From UBA9926 sp913064795 (GTDB lineage: Bacteria > Pseudomonadota > Gammaproteobacteria > Pseudomonadales > Azotimanducaceae): 64,000 bases of DNA. The stretch is from NCBI GenBank assembly GCA_045560765.1, contig JBJKZD010000013.1, positions 156,087-220,086 of the forward strand, written 5' to 3'. The notes beneath the pieces were generated by a model. That model did not search any database and was not told the DNA's origin. It saw only the letters and a program-made list of their open reading frames with translations. A program made the translations under genes and the position numbers. Position 1 is the first letter of the stretch, and every line of letters starts with the position of its first letter. This document shows positions 43,817 through 53,385 of the stretch, piece after piece.

Positions 43817-45040
43817 CTAATGTGGGTTGGAAGATGGGTTCGAGCCCAGGAGCACCGGGTATCGTCCCCAATTCGGACGTTCCGTTTTAGCATCCATTTC
43901 AGCGGGCTGTTCAGGGTCCGGCCGCACACCATTTTTCAACAAGGCGCTGGCGATTAAAGCGATGATGCCGTATTGATGATCCACCGGGTCTGTATCGGGC
44001 TTGGGTGTCACCCCCGCGGCCAGGGTCCGACCAATGCAGGCGTGCATTCCCAACCCGAACGAAAGCCCATAGGGCGAAATACCCTTATCAAATTGTCGAT
44101 TCGGATCAAACTCGGATGCCCTAGATCCAAAAATTTTCTCATCCTGGTTAGCACTCTGAAGATCAATGGTCACCTGCTCATCGGTTTCAACCCTCTGCTC
44201 TGTCGGTAACAACACGGGACACTCTGCTCGTCTCACCGCAACCGGGCTCGAGGGGTGAAGTCGGGCGCTCTCATGGACACAGCGCTGCACCAACATCGGA
44301 TCGGTTCGCAATGTTTCGATGCGCTCCGAGCGATTATCAGACCAGGTGAATATTTCATGCATGACATGCACCAGAGAATGAATACTGGTCTGTGCGCCTG
44401 CAACGACAAAGAAAGCCATCTCACGAACCAACTGCGCGCCATCTAATTCAATCTGATCTTCATTGCGCAGCAAAACGGTCAATACGTCTCGAGGAAGATC
44501 CTGTTCCTCACCTCCTCGGGCTTCAACCTGCCGAATCAGCGACATTCGGCGCTCAACGGAAGGCTGGAGAAATTCTACATCAAAGGCTGACAATGCTTCG
44601 CTGACCTGCTGGCGAACTTTATCTCGATCATCCTTCGAATGCGCAAGGGTTGTGCCCAAAGCGAATGCTCGCATCAAGGACAAGAGCCGGTCCGTTTCAC
44701 TTTGGCTCGCCAGAGGACGATCCACCCCTGCAAAGTCGCAGGTTAAATTAATGAGGGCGCGAAAACCGAACTCAACAAGGTCACCGCCGCCGTTAGACAC
44801 AAACTGATCAATGGTCAAAGCCAGCGTCTTTGGAAAGACATCTTTTTCGTAGTGAGAAAAGAACCCACGCCTAAACACTTTATTTTCAAGTCCCCGGCGA
44901 GCACGGTGCTTTTCCCCATGCAAATTCACCAAAACACCCTCCATCAGGACGGCTCCTTCATCATAAAGGCCTTGCCGCAGATTTGTATCGCGAAGCACCT
45001 TCGCGGCCTGCTGATAGTCTTTCACGGGTTCAATACTCAT
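43817..45040 (-). CDS. divergent cytochrome P450, short N-terminus
   Basis: 407 residues. Haem loop FGLGMHACIGR with Cys at residue 335; ExxR in CVHESARLHP near 265; C-helix HGEKHRARRGLENKVFRRG already at residue 40, about 40 residues earlier than in ordinary P450s. The I helix reads VVAGAQTSIHS, with Gln where an acidic residue normally precedes Thr. There is an unusual C-terminal extension of 72 residues beyond the Cys. It is upstream of, and overlaps functionally with, the SDR gene (12 nt away). A genuine P450, but of an atypical group; the Gln suggests altered oxygen activation. Confidence 0.85.
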   Translation of the reverse strand: MSIEPVKDYQQAAKVLRDTNLRQGLYDEGAVLMEGVLVNLHGEKHRARRGLENKVFRRGFFSHYEKDVFPKTLALTIDQFVSNGGGDLVEFGFRALINLTCDFAGVDRPLASQSETDRLLSLMRAFALGTTLAHSKDDRDKVRQQVSEALSAFDVEFLQPSVERRMSLIRQVEARGGEEQDLPRDVLTVLLRNEDQIELDGAQLVREMAFFVVAGAQTSIHSLVHVMHEIFTWSDNRSERIETLRTDPMLVQRCVHESARLHPSSPVAVRRAECPVLLPTEQRVETDEQVTIDLQSANQDEKIFGSRASEFDPNRQFDKGISPYGLSFGLGMHACIGRTLAAGVTPKPDTDPVDHQYGIIALIASALLKNGVRPDPEQPAEMDAKTERPNWGRYPVLLGSNPSSNPH

Positions 45041-45227
45041 AGCGCTACACCGTATCTAAGCCTTGGTTCGATCTTCAACCACCGGCACATCCCGAGCGCT
45101 TAAGCCGATGCGGGCAAGCGAGCCTATCGCCTTGTATCGGATTTCCTAGAAACAGCATTCTCGGGTGAGCCTAGCAAACAGTATCTCACGATCACCCTGT
45201 CATTCAAGACGACCAGCCAACCCTTCT

Positions 45228-45243
45228 GCCCAGATATCTGGGC
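45228..45243. promoter_or_regulatory. 16-bp perfect palindrome between divergent genes
   Basis: GCCCAGATATCTGGGC is centred in the 343-bp gap between the P450 (minus) and a CoA-transferase gene (plus). Length and symmetry fit an operator for a TetR- or GntR-type dimer. No other gene or repeat is seen in this gap. Confidence 0.5.
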
Positions 45244-45383
45244 TAGGGTTTAGGCGCATCTGAGGCTACTCGAGCAAGAATCAAGATCTTCAGTCATCTG
45301 ATCGCGCCTGCAAGGCGCAGGAATGTTTTGAGAATTACTGCGTGGGAAGGTACATTCAATCAAACCCTCAAAGAGTTGTAACT

Positions 45384-46574
45384 ATGCTTGGCCCCCTTGA
45401 AGGCATTCGAGTCATTGATGTATCTGCCGTTGTATCTGGTCCCCTCGCCGCCATGATTCTTGGCGACCAAGGTGCTGATGTGATCAAAGTGGAACCCCCT
45501 GGAATTGGCGAGGTCGTGCGATTGCCAAACTTTGAGCGCGGCGGTTTGACTTCTCTTTTTATCAACTGCAACCGCAACAAACGCGGAGTCGCTTTGGATC
45601 TTTCTAAGCCCGAGGGCGTCGCGATCATGCACGAACTGATTAAGACCACCGATGTCTTCATTCAGAATTGGCGGCCAGGAGCCGCAGAGCGAATTGGTCT
45701 CGGTGAAGAAACCCTACGCAGCATTAACCCCGATCTCATCTATTGCTCTATTTCTGGTTTCGGGCCGACTGGCCCTTATTCGGACCAGCGCGTCTACGAC
45801 CCGATCATTCAAGGCCTAACCGGTCATGCGGGCATTCAAATGAGCCCAGACTTTCCCATCAAGGATCTTGTGCGCAATATTGTCGCTGACAAATCGACGT
45901 CCTATACCGCTGCCCAGGCGATCACAGCGGCACTTTTTGCTAGAGATCGAGGCGCAGGTGGGCAATTAATCGAAGTTCCGATGATTGATGCCTCTCTCGC
46001 TTTCTTTTGGCCCGACGGCATGATCAAACATACGCTTGAGGACAGCCAACACCTTCCAGGAATCTCTCTCTACGAGACCTATCGGCTTTGGCATACCCAG
46101 GATGGTCAAATCATCTATTTTGTTGCATCCCAGGTTGAACACGAGGGGCTGTTTCGAGCTCTCGGACATCCAGAATGGATCACTGATTCTAGATTTTCAG
46201 ACAATGACGCCCGCATGCTTCCAGAGAACAAAGAGGCCCTGGGTGAACTGCTTGATACGGCAATTCGTTCTTTCACCACCGAGGACATCCTAGCCCGAAT
46301 GAATGATAACGAAGTGCCCAGTGGCCGCATCCTGGAGCTCGAGGAGGTTTTCGAGGACCCACAAATCCTACACAACGAGTCAATTCTCGATTTTGATCAT
46401 CCCAGCGCAGGGAAATACCAACAGGCAAAGCCTGCCGCGAGGTTTCATGGAACACCCCAGGATCCGCGGCGACGTATGCCGCCGCTTTTAGGCGAGCACA
46501 CCCGGGAAGTCCTGGAGGAACTCGGCCTCGATGCTGATAACATCGCCTCACTACAAGAAAAGGGTATTATTTGA
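45384..46574 (+). CDS. class III (CaiB/BaiF) CoA-transferase
   Basis: 396 residues from ATG 45384, chosen over 45342 because the family begins MLGPLEGIRVIDVSAVVSGP and an AAGAG ribosome site precedes it. Catalytic Asp is present in NIVADKSTSYTAAQAITAALF near residue 170, followed by GAGGQLIEVPMIDAS. It has the NCNRNKRGVALDLSKPEG loop that binds CoA. Typical substrates are carnitine-like, formyl/oxalyl or steroid acids. It is divergent from the P450/SDR/CoA-transferase block and may be co-regulated with it by the palindrome at 45228. Confidence 0.92.
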   Translation: MLGPLEGIRVIDVSAVVSGPLAAMILGDQGADVIKVEPPGIGEVVRLPNFERGGLTSLFINCNRNKRGVALDLSKPEGVAIMHELIKTTDVFIQNWRPGAAERIGLGEETLRSINPDLIYCSISGFGPTGPYSDQRVYDPIIQGLTGHAGIQMSPDFPIKDLVRNIVADKSTSYTAAQAITAALFARDRGAGGQLIEVPMIDASLAFFWPDGMIKHTLEDSQHLPGISLYETYRLWHTQDGQIIYFVASQVEHEGLFRALGHPEWITDSRFSDNDARMLPENKEALGELLDTAIRSFTTEDILARMNDNEVPSGRILELEEVFEDPQILHNESILDFDHPSAGKYQQAKPAARFHGTPQDPRRRMPPLLGEHTREVLEELGLDADNIASLQEKGII

Positions 46575-46650
46575 AACCTGATCTAGCGCAACTTAGCAGC
46601 CAACCTCCGCTCATCAAAGCCGAGGCAAGATCTACCCGCGCCCGGATCCG

Positions 46651-46734
46651 TGTGCTTGAAACAGTGTGCTTGAAACAATGTGCTTGAAATAATGTACGAG
46701 AAACAATGTGCTAGAAAGGCTGTGCGTTCAATAA
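46651..46734. repeat. six tandem 14-bp units
   Basis: Six contiguous 14-mers start at 46651, 46665, 46679, 46693, 46707 and 46721. The first three are tgtgcttgaaacag, tgtgcttgaaacaa and tgtgcttgaaataa; later ones diverge. They end 32 bp before the start codon of the nhaC-like gene, in a place where they could affect its promoter. Confidence 0.85.
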
Positions 46735-46766
46735 CGTCAGTTCTAGACCCTCACTAGGAGTACTTT

Positions 46767-48119
46767 TTGGAACTACAGGACAGCTGGCTTGTACTGCTTC
46801 CGGCCATCATCACCGTCTGCGTCGCAGTGACTAGCCGTCGACCGATCGAGGCTTTGTTAGCAGGAACTCTGGTCGGGCTTTTGATGCTCGGCCCAACGAG
46901 CGCATTGGATCAGTTTTCAAGCACTCTACTCGAGGTCATGATGAGCGAGACCATTGCTTGGGTCATCATCGTCTGCGGACTCATGGGGAGCTTGATCATG
47001 CTGCTGCTACGAGCCGGCGCGGTCGATGCCTTCAGCGCAGTGCTCGCCGCTAAAGCCAAGAGCTCAAAAAGCGCACTCATGTATACCTGGCTGTTGGGAA
47101 TCATTGTGTTTATCGACGACTATCTCAATGCCCTGGCTGTTGGGGCATCCATGCGTAAAGTGACCGATCAGTTTCGGGTTTCACGCGAAAAACTTGCCTA
47201 CGTCGTCGACTCGACCGCCGCGCCCATCTGCGTGCTGGTTCCGATTTCGACTTGGGCCGTATTTTACGCAGGCCTATTTCAGGAATCCGGATTTGCTGAA
47301 CCGGGTCAAGGAATGGATCTCTACATCAGTGCCATTCCCTACATGATTTATCCGATCGTGGCGGTGTTGTTAGTGCCCTTGGTGGCTTTGGAGATCATTC
47401 CTGCACTCGGCCCGATGAAAGCCGCGGAGCAGAAAAGCGCTCAAGGTTCACTCAGTGAGCCCACAGAAATCGCTGACGATGACAACGCGCCAGAACCGAG
47501 GCGTGAGGTTCGGCTTTATCATTTCTTACTGCCGTTAGCGACCTTGATCGGGTTTACCCTCTGGTACGAGCTTGACGTCCAGATCGGCGTTATTGCGTCG
47601 GTGACGGTCACCATTTTACTCTTCGGCGCTCAGCGCCTCCTCGCCTGGACTCACATGTTGGATGCGGTACTTGATGGCATCAAGATGATGCTACCTGCGC
47701 TCACGATTGTTGTCATCGCGTTCGTCTTCAAAGAAGTGAACGATCAGCTCGGTTTACCCAACTTCGTCATTAAAAATGTCGCGCCCTTAATGACGCCGTT
47801 ACTTTTTCCGGTCATTACTTTTCTAACCATGGCACTCATCTCCTTTGCCACTGGATCCAGCTGGGGCGTTTTTGCGATTGCCATACCCATCATCTTGCCC
47901 CTAGCCGAGAGTGTCGGGGTCAGCATACCCCTCGCCATTGGCGCCCTATTGTCGGCCAGCGCCTTTGGCAGTCATGCTTGTTTTTACTCCGATGCCACCG
48001 TGCTCGCTGCCCAAGGCAGCGGCTGCGACGTCATCGATCACGCGCTCACCCAGATTCCGTATGCTTTGATTGCTGCAGCAATGTCTTGCATTGGCCTTAC
48101 GGTCATTGCCGCCTTTTAA
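46767..48119 (+). CDS. NhaC-family Na+/H+ antiporter
   Basis: 450 residues, TTG start with TAGGAG ribosome site 6 nt upstream. About eleven hydrophobic segments. The family blocks FIDDYLNALAVGASMRKVTDQ near residue 116 (Asp pair in the transport site) and TGSSWGVFAIAIPIILPLAES and SASAFGSHACFYSDATVL near 370-410 are conserved. A hydrophilic acidic loop (residues about 222-252) splits the two halves. Members exchange Na+ for H+ or carry organic anions such as malate/lactate. No operon partner except possibly the M28-like gene 45 nt downstream. Confidence 0.9.
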   Translation: MELQDSWLVLLPAIITVCVAVTSRRPIEALLAGTLVGLLMLGPTSALDQFSSTLLEVMMSETIAWVIIVCGLMGSLIMLLLRAGAVDAFSAVLAAKAKSSKSALMYTWLLGIIVFIDDYLNALAVGASMRKVTDQFRVSREKLAYVVDSTAAPICVLVPISTWAVFYAGLFQESGFAEPGQGMDLYISAIPYMIYPIVAVLLVPLVALEIIPALGPMKAAEQKSAQGSLSEPTEIADDDNAPEPRREVRLYHFLLPLATLIGFTLWYELDVQIGVIASVTVTILLFGAQRLLAWTHMLDAVLDGIKMMLPALTIVVIAFVFKEVNDQLGLPNFVIKNVAPLMTPLLFPVITFLTMALISFATGSSWGVFAIAIPIILPLAESVGVSIPLAIGALLSASAFGSHACFYSDATVLAAQGSGCDVIDHALTQIPYALIAAAMSCIGLTVIAAF

Positions 48120-48164
48120 TTAAAAGGATCGTCATCAGACCGTCGACTGACAAACTAAAGCCCT

Positions 48165-49460
48165 ATGATCAAACATCGTTTAACACAGCTCGGCCCCAGA
48201 CTGACAAAACGCAAGTTTATTCAAAGTAGCCTGCTCGCGGCGCTCATACCCCTTCAATTCGGCAGCAAAGCCAAGGACAAGACAATGGAGCAAAGAATCA
48301 GCACCTTGATCGCCGAGTACTCTAGCCAAGGGATTCACCGGACTGGCACCGAGGTCGATCATCGAAGCGCGGACTGGCTAATTGCAAAAATATCAGCGCT
48401 CGGGGTCGAGGCGACCGAGACTGCCTTTGGATTTCAGCGACTTCAGCCCCTCGAGTGCTCACTGCGATTGGATCAATTAACGGTTCCTGGTGTTCCGCTC
48501 TACGACTGCTCCTATACCGAGGAGAAAGGGTTCTCGGGCAGCCTGGGACCGATCGGCAGCCAAGCCGATATCGGTGTGGCCATGGCCCCGCCATTCGCCA
48601 ACACTGAAATTGGACAAGCTATTCACTCTGCACGGCTCACTGACGCACATCGGGGGATTATCATTGTGTCGGAAGCAAGCCAACCAAAGAATGGGATCGC
48701 GCTGCTCAATGCCGAGCACTTCTCCAAACCCTTCGGCCCGCCCGTCCTCCAGGTCGCGGGCAAGCACTGGCGGGAGATCCAGTTGGCCATCACTTCCTCT
48801 ACCCCCGGACATCTCACCCTCCATGCCGAAACCATCGATGCAATCGCCAGAAATATTGGGGCAACAATAGAGGGAAAAAATAGACAACTGCCGCCATTGG
48901 TCATCATGACGCCCAGAAGCGGATGGTGGCAGTGCGCGTCTGAACGGGGCGGTGGTATTGCCTGCTTTCTAGAAATGATGCGAGCGATCAAAGCGAGCGA
49001 ACCCCAACGGGATGTTATCTTTACGGCCAACACCGGGCACGAATTAGGGCACATCGGGTTAGACCATTATCTCGATACGCACGCTGCACTTGTTCAGGAT
49101 GCGCTGCTCTGGATCCATCTCGGCGCCAATTTTGCTGCACGATACGACCCGGGCGTTAGGCTTCAGTATTCTGATGAGGCAGCTCGGTCTCGCCTTAGAC
49201 CTTGGCTTGAAAAAAATGCCATTGAGCCCGATGCCGAGACCCCAACAGGAGAGAGACCACTCGGTGAGGCCCGCAATATCTTTGATGGCGGTGGTCGTTA
49301 TCTATCGATTTTGGGCCGCAACGGCTTGTTTCATCATCCCGATGACCTATGGCCAGATGCGGTCAATCCTCGAGAGACCACGAAGTGGATCAATGCGTTT
49401 GTCGCCCTGGGGGTTGAGCTTGCTGGCTCAGCGGAGCAACCTCACAGCGAGCTCAATTAA
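48165..49460 (+). CDS. M28-peptidase-like exported protein with an HExxH motif
   Basis: 431 residues. Tat/Sec-like N-terminus (LTKRKFIQSSLLAALIP), so probably exported. The overall M28 layout is visible: a PA-like insert, then PLVIMTPRSGWWQCASERGGGIACFLEMMRA, VIFTANTGHELGHIGLDHYLD and late FHHPDDLW. The canonical first metal His (HxD) is replaced by TPRSGWW, the usual DD by ER, and the TGEE glutamates by GHELGH. That creates HELGH at residues 292-296, a zincin-type HExxH. Either an inactive M28 relative or a differently wired metalloenzyme. It follows nhaC closely and precedes the methyltransferase. Confidence 0.72.
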   Translation: MIKHRLTQLGPRLTKRKFIQSSLLAALIPLQFGSKAKDKTMEQRISTLIAEYSSQGIHRTGTEVDHRSADWLIAKISALGVEATETAFGFQRLQPLECSLRLDQLTVPGVPLYDCSYTEEKGFSGSLGPIGSQADIGVAMAPPFANTEIGQAIHSARLTDAHRGIIIVSEASQPKNGIALLNAEHFSKPFGPPVLQVAGKHWREIQLAITSSTPGHLTLHAETIDAIARNIGATIEGKNRQLPPLVIMTPRSGWWQCASERGGGIACFLEMMRAIKASEPQRDVIFTANTGHELGHIGLDHYLDTHAALVQDALLWIHLGANFAARYDPGVRLQYSDEAARSRLRPWLEKNAIEPDAETPTGERPLGEARNIFDGGGRYLSILGRNGLFHHPDDLWPDAVNPRETTKWINAFVALGVELAGSAEQPHSELN

Positions 49461-49589
49461 GGCCCAAAACGGACAACTGGGACAGACACCAGACTTAAAA
49501 TCGCCTTAGCATACGCTGGTTGAGTACAATGTCATTATCTCGCCGGACCGTTAACGCTCCGGTTCGGAAGACAAGCAGAGAGAAAAACA

Positions 49590-50369
49590 ATGCGTGTGGA
49601 TGTTCTCGAATTCAACCGAAAGGCATGGAACCAACAATCACGTAACAATGGTCAATGGTCTGTTCCGGTTTCAGATGAGACGATTGCCGCCGCTCGAAGC
49701 GGCGATTGGAACGTCAGATTAACGCCGTTAAAAGCAGTACCTAAATCATGGTTCGGTCATTTGACTGGAAAGAGCGTGCTCTGCCTCGCCTCCGGAGGCG
49801 GCCAGCAAGCCCCTGTGCTTGCTGCGGCGGGCGCGAGGGTGGTCAGCTTCGACTTATCTGATGTTCAACTAGAAAAAGATCGAATACTCGCCGAACGTCA
49901 TCATCTCGACGTTACCTGCCTGCAGGGTGATATGGCCGATCTTTCTCAGCTCGAGCCAGAAAGTTTTGACCTCATTTTTCACCCTGTTTCTAATCTCTTC
50001 GTGCCCAATATAGAGATCGTGTGGGCGCAATGCTATCGGGTGTTAAAACCAAAAGGCGATTTACTTGTAGGCTTTATGAATCCGAGCATGTTCCTATTTG
50101 ATCACGATGAGGCAGCGCGGACTGGGAAAATAGAAGTCACGCGAAAACTGCCATACGATGAGGCCGAGAGACTCAGTGAGGCCGAGCTTCACGCACTCGA
50201 AGAAAACGGGCTTGCCCTGGAGTTCAGCCACTCGTTAGATGCCCAACTCGGCGGACAGTTAAGAGCAGGCTTTTTGATCTCTGATTTATATGAAGACGAT
50301 TGGGACGATTCAATTCTCTTCAATGCCTTTAGCCCAACCAGCGTTGCAACCCGGGCCAAAAAACTGTGA
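49590..50369 (+). CDS. class I SAM-dependent methyltransferase
   Basis: 259 residues. SAM-binding motif VLCLASGGGQQAPVLAAAG near residue 63, acidic end of strand 2 in VVSFDLSDVQLEKDR, motif for the adenine edge CLQGDMADLSQL and LKPKGDLLVGFMNPSMF near residue 155. The lead NRKAWNQQSRNNGQWS, up to residue 50, is typical of a common uncharacterised methyltransferase family. Methyl acceptor unknown. It is the last gene before the tRNA-derived direct repeat that opens the genomic island. Confidence 0.9.
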   Translation: MRVDVLEFNRKAWNQQSRNNGQWSVPVSDETIAAARSGDWNVRLTPLKAVPKSWFGHLTGKSVLCLASGGGQQAPVLAAAGARVVSFDLSDVQLEKDRILAERHHLDVTCLQGDMADLSQLEPESFDLIFHPVSNLFVPNIEIVWAQCYRVLKPKGDLLVGFMNPSMFLFDHDEAARTGKIEVTRKLPYDEAERLSEAELHALEENGLALEFSHSLDAQLGGQLRAGFLISDLYEDDWDDSILFNAFSPTSVATRAKKL

Positions 50370-50415
50370 CGGATACCGAACTTATTGAGGCTTACAAGAG
50401 ATTGCCCGAAAGAAG

Positions 50416-50436
50416 ATGGCCCGCCCGGAGAGATTC
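50416..50436. repeat. left attachment-site repeat of tRNA-Arg 3' end
   Basis: Identical over 21 bp to 62923-62943 (begins atggcccgcc, ends gagattc). It is the orphan copy with no tRNA body beside it, as expected for the distal att site. Confidence 0.85.
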
Positions 50437-50607
50437 ATCTTTCATGTTGGAGTATTCAAAATGACTAAATTTAAGTCTCTATCACTACAGAGCTTGAGCT
50501 AAAGAAGTCAAATTTCGGATTTAACCTCTTGATGTATACACGTATGTATACAATCCAAGTAACAGTCCGGTCAGAAGTCCACCCACCCCCTACCTAGATA
50601 TAAAGAG

Positions 50608-51360
50608 CTAAAGATTAATCAGATAAATCGCTCTAGCTATTAATACTGCTCCCACAGCTAGCATAATTCTTTGTGTCCACGAGAAAAAAGTTCTATCGTT
50701 AATTCTATCTAGGACTTTTTTCCCAAAAATTGTGCCCACGACAGATACCGTCATTACTATTACCAAAAGCCATAAAGCAGGCCAATTCTCGCTAGATGAT
50801 GAAGCAGCAAATCCACCAAAAAATATAACTTTAGATACGTGTCCTAAAAATTGTGCAACTGCTTTAGTTGCTACCACCTGGTGTCTTGTCATTTCCACTC
50901 TTTGGAAAAATACATCTAGTAATGGCCCTCCAACACCAGCTATTAAGTTAGTTCCAACAACGACAACACCTGCCAATATACCTACTGGGGTTTTGGTTAA
51001 ATCAAAAGCAAAGTTAGAAGGTATTGCCCAAGCAATATAAGGCAATATACCTAAAGCTAATAAAATACTTATTTGATCTGGGACAAAAGCTATAAAAAAT
51101 AATATTGCCACTGCCAAAACATTGCCTATAAATAAAGTACCTACAATTTTCCAATTGATATACTTTCGACTAAGCCATGCTCTGTAACCATTAGAAGTCA
51201 TTTGCGTTAAACCATGGAGAATCATTGCCGGCCCAACCTGCATAAGGCTAACTAGCACCCCCATAAGAATAAGACCACCAAGCATTCCGAAAATGGATGA
51301 TAAAAAAGCTGTTGCCAATGAAGTCACAACAACTATTACTGTTATTAAATCTATACCCAT
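50608..51360 (-). CDS. TauE/SafE-family sulfite exporter-like permease
   Basis: 250 residues with about eight hydrophobic helices. Two family blocks are visible: FLSSIFGMLGGLILMGVLVSLMQVGPAMILHG near residue 19 and GVVVVGTNLIAGVGGPLLDVFF near 130. Family members export sulfite, sulfoacetate or other organosulfur anions, or take up organic acids. Codon use is strongly AT-biased (many TTA, ATA and AAA codons), unlike the neighbours, which points to foreign origin. It is the first gene inside the island after the left repeat. Substrate unknown. Confidence 0.87.
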   Translation of the reverse strand: MGIDLITVIVVVTSLATAFLSSIFGMLGGLILMGVLVSLMQVGPAMILHGLTQMTSNGYRAWLSRKYINWKIVGTLFIGNVLAVAILFFIAFVPDQISILLALGILPYIAWAIPSNFAFDLTKTPVGILAGVVVVGTNLIAGVGGPLLDVFFQRVEMTRHQVVATKAVAQFLGHVSKVIFFGGFAASSSSENWPALWLLVIVMTVSVVGTIFGKKVLDRINDRTFFSWTQRIMLAVGAVLIARAIYLINL

Positions 51361-51575
51361 TGATTAATTATTATTCTCTAAGCGAAAAATAATGTGGTGC
51401 GAAATCTGTTCGCTGACTGAATATATAAACTCCTATTTCTAGGCATTGTGAGTATTTATTTGCAGTCACTGGCTAAAATTCTTCGCATTTAAAGGCACTA
51501 AGAGCAGCAGAGTCTCCTTCATTAATGTAGCCAGCCATATTTGCCTTAACACCCTTGAGAGTTGCAGTCGCAAAA

Positions 51576-52808
51576 TGAATCGCCCCCAATTCTCTAGACA
51601 TTCGACAGCCGCTTTTCGTACTGCTCTTCATACTCTATCGGCGATAGCTGGTTATTGAAACCATGCCGCCGCCGAGCGTTATAAAACATCTCTATATAAT
51701 CGAACACATCACTGCGTGCTTCTTCCCAAGTTGCGTAGACATGACGCCGAACTCGCTCTCGCGTCAGTAGTTGGAAGAAGCTCTCGACAACCGCATTGTC
51801 ATGGCAGTTTCCTCCTCGGCTCATACTCCCTTCCAGGCCATGTTCCCGCAAGAAACTCTGCCAGTCGTAACGGGTGTACTGGCTACCTTGGTCTGAATGC
51901 ACCATCACTTGTGCTTTGGGGTTTCGCCGCCATACCGCCATCAACAGCGCATCCAGTACCAGTTCCTTGGTGATCCTAGACTTCATGGACCAGCCAATCA
52001 CACGCCGGGAGAACAGGTCTACAACCACAGCTCAATACAGCCAACCCTCATGGGTGCGGATTTGCGCGATATCTGTCACCCACGCTTCATTCGGTGTGGC
52101 TATATTGAACTGACGTTGCAACCTGTTTGGAACAACAACATTGGGTGGGTCACTTCGAGGTCTTGGTCGCCGGTAGCTTACTTGAGCTCTGAGTTCTGCT
52201 ATACGCATCAAGCGATAAACCCGGTTCTCACCACAACCTTCCCCCAGCTCTTGCAGATCGCTATAGACCTTGCGGTAACCATAGACGCCACCGCTCTCCA
52301 GCCAGAACTGCTTGATGAGCCCGGCCCGGTAAGCCTTGTATCTGCAAAGTCCCGCTTGGATCGCGACTGACCCAGCCAGGCGTAATATCCGTCGGGGTGC
52401 ACGACAAACAAATCGCAGAATCGGCGAATAGATGATGTCGCGCGCTCTGCCCTGATAAAGGCGTACCTCACTCGGACTGATTGGCGAAGTACACCGCGGC
52501 CTTTTTTAGGAGATCACGCTCCTCTGTGGTGCGCTTGAGCTCCTTCTTCAATCGTCGAGTCTCGGCCTGATCGTCAGACTTGGCTATGTACTCCCTGGAA
52601 TCGCGGCCGAATTTTCATATCCAAGATACAGACTATGGGGTGTCATACCGAGCCTGCCAGCCACATCGGCAACGCTGTGGCCAGCATCTACTACTTGTTT
52701 AACAGCTTCTAATTTAAACTCGTCTGGATATCGCTTCTTGCTCATGTCCACCGCTCTCATAGTCATTTTTTATGACTGAAAGGTGTCTAGCAAACTGGGG
52801 GCGATTCA
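51576..52808 (-). mobile_element. decayed IS3-family insertion sequence, 1233 bp
   Basis: Imperfect terminal inverted repeats of 25 bp, 51576-51600 and 52784-52808, match at 22 positions and begin TGAATCGCCCCCA as in related IS3-family elements. Between them are broken orfA and orfB on the minus strand. The flanking three bases (aaa on the left, gac on the right) do not match, so no target-site duplication remains. Confidence 0.88.
51594..52766 (-). pseudogene. IS3-family transposase (orfA + orfB), several lesions
   Basis: OrfA opens with KKRYPDEFKLEAVKQVVDAGH and the helix-turn-helix VADVAGRLGMTPHSL (52766-52620), then breaks near 52625; its lost tail (RLKKELKRTTEERDLLKKAA) continues in another frame to about 52480. 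OrfB starts RYAFIRAERATSSIRRFCDL (52471), breaks near 52330, and has an in-frame stop near 52031 just before VVVDLFSRRVIGWSM. The last fragment (to 51594) retains the DDE region: HSDQGSQYT and CHDNAVVESFF. At least two frameshifts and a stop make the element inactive by itself. Confidence 0.9.
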
Positions 52809-53385
52809 GACTGACTTTCCACTGTTATTTCTCGATTGTTTAAGCTTCTTGAGCTGTGGCAAATAAATCTAGTCCTTTTTAGCACCTAATTGCTAGCGTC
52901 TAAATAACAAATGCGAATTTTTGCCAATGCGTCAGCGGGTTTCTTAATGTCAATTAATCACCTATTAACAACTAAGAAGTATCCGATCAGGTATATTTGC
53001 TCGCTCCTATCCAAAAGATGAGGTTCTTAGAAACCTCTTATGAGGAGTGAAGGGAGGTGTTGGTGTGCATTGCGTTTCGATAATTATGTAACGTTTGAAT
53101 AAATTTGCCGCGTGGTTTCTCCCGTGCCTAGGTAAATTCTGAACTTTTAAATTGGATGCAATTTTGAGTGAACAAAAGCGATCGGTGCTCGCTTGTAATC
53201 AGATAACAGAGTTAATCTCCCCTTCATTAATTTTGATTACCCTAGGGGACCTTGACCCCCATGGATCGTAATACCAACTTCCTTCATCAAAAACTGGGGT
53301 TTCTCGTCGAAATTGTTCGTTCAGGTCTTTATTGGTCTCGTCATTGGGACCGAGGGAGGCTTGGGAAAGGGGTGCTAAAAGGAAA
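52809..53385. other. 577-bp AT-rich gap, no gene seen
   Basis: AT-rich DNA between the IS copy and the ugd fragment. A short inverted repeat gaggtt/aacctc near 53020-53037 is the only structure noted; no U-tract follows. Confidence 0.5.

Noticed and set aside
53020..53037. Rho-independent terminator (gaggtt/aacctc)
   Set aside because: Six-base stem with no U-run on either strand.
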